DNA of 64,000 bases from Onchocerca volvulus (lineage: Eukaryota > Nematoda > Chromadorea > Rhabditida > Onchocercidae): NCBI GenBank assembly GCA_000499405.2, contig HG738140.1, positions 12,427,560-12,491,559 of the forward strand, read 5' to 3'. Shown here piece by piece: positions 63,547-64,000 of this stretch; positions within the stretch are counted from its first letter, which is position 1; each line of letters opens with the position of its first letter. The notes below the pieces were generated by a model. That model had not been told where the DNA came from, made no database searches, and saw nothing but the letters and a program-made list of their open reading frames with translations. The translations under genes and the position numbers were made by a program.

Positions 63547-64000
63547 AATTTGAGACTAAAGAGGATTATATATTTAAGTATTCAATTAAATTATATATCA
63601 CCAAAATTAATTAAGCAAAGCATAAAGCAAAGAATGAGAATCAAAACTGAAAAAAAATGATGTCTGATGAATGCAAACTTCATCAGACACCACTTTTTTT
63701 TTAAAGAAAATTAATATTAAAAGTATGCAACCAAAATTGGAAGATTTGACCTGATTCATTTGATCCGAATTGGTTCAATTATGATTTGAATTCTGAGATC
63801 AAGTTATAGGATTCGTTGAAGTATTTCAATTTATATTTGGGATTAATACGAATTTTAAACTTCACCGTATCAAACAATTCTTATATTTTCTTTTTGCTAA
63901 GTAAACTACTGTTTATTTTAATATTAGAATTGAACTATTGAAATTGACCTTTAATTGAGCTATTGCTAATTTTGAAGACCTTTTATGGGCGTGAAGATTT
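63547..64000. other. Right-edge AT-rich sequence
   Basis: No gene was recognised. A short inverted repeat, TGTCTGATGA(A)TG...CTTCATCAGACA, occurs at about 63661-63690, close after the small membrane ORF, and could form a 3'-end hairpin. Confidence 0.5.

Noticed and set aside
1..64000. CRISPR arrays, bacterial operons or phage
   Set aside because: No regularly spaced repeats. Bacterial-like pieces are short, broken and intronic. All intact genes are eukaryotic with spliceosomal introns.

Overview
This 64 kb window is eukaryotic. It is AT-rich, and its genes are broken into many small exons by GT-AG introns with the short TTTTCAG-type acceptors typical of nematodes. Coding exons stand out as islands of higher GC. 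The conserved genes fit a nematode. Two intronic fragments read as degraded alphaproteobacterial genes (infB, encoding translation initiation factor IF-2, and hemA, encoding 5-aminolevulinate synthase). Such fragments are the hallmark of old nuclear transfers from Wolbachia, so a filarial nematode is the best guess. The species cannot be read from the sequence.

Layout, left to right. 1-9625 (minus): the N-terminal half of epg-5, running off the left edge, with the infB fragment in one intron. 10606-14843 (minus): cct-3, the chaperonin gamma subunit, 11 exons and 547 aa, including one GC-AG intron. 14.9-20.1 kb: intergenic, with a palindromic repeat and a possible decayed coding stretch. 20133-24938 (minus): an FRS2/ROG-1-like docking protein of 439 aa. 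25-30.4 kb: AT-rich intergenic DNA with short repeats, one possible first exon, a frame-broken coding relic and a perfect six-unit heat-shock element about 1.5 kb upstream of the next gene. 30430-32450 (plus): a type II DnaJ/Hsp40 of 329 aa. 33982-36978 (minus): a divergent cathepsin L-like cysteine protease of about 346 aa. 37-40.2 kb: intergenic, with a small signal-peptide ORF, a tandem repeat and two E2F-like sites. 40221-45985 (minus): glutaminase with ankyrin repeats, 17 exons and 727 aa, with a second GC-AG intron. 46-50.7 kb: no recognisable gene. 50717-55039 (plus): coatomer zeta, whose last intron holds the hemA fragment, a 61-T run, a short hairpin and an unrecognised ORF. 55418-61452 (plus): orc-2, 428 aa, with a tRNA-Asn(GTT) nested in intron 1 and a MITE in intron 5. 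61.5-64 kb: a large fold-back element followed by a possible one-TM small protein.

The genes are mostly unrelated housekeeping functions: autophagy, protein folding, receptor signalling, proteolysis, glutamine catabolism, vesicle coat and DNA replication. There is no operon logic beyond possible shared promoter regions. Exon models for cct-3, the FRS2-like gene, DnaJ, the protease, glutaminase, coatomer zeta and orc-2 were assembled by hand. In each the summed exon lengths keep an open frame, which is internal support for the junctions. The EPG-5 exon boundaries are only partly resolved.
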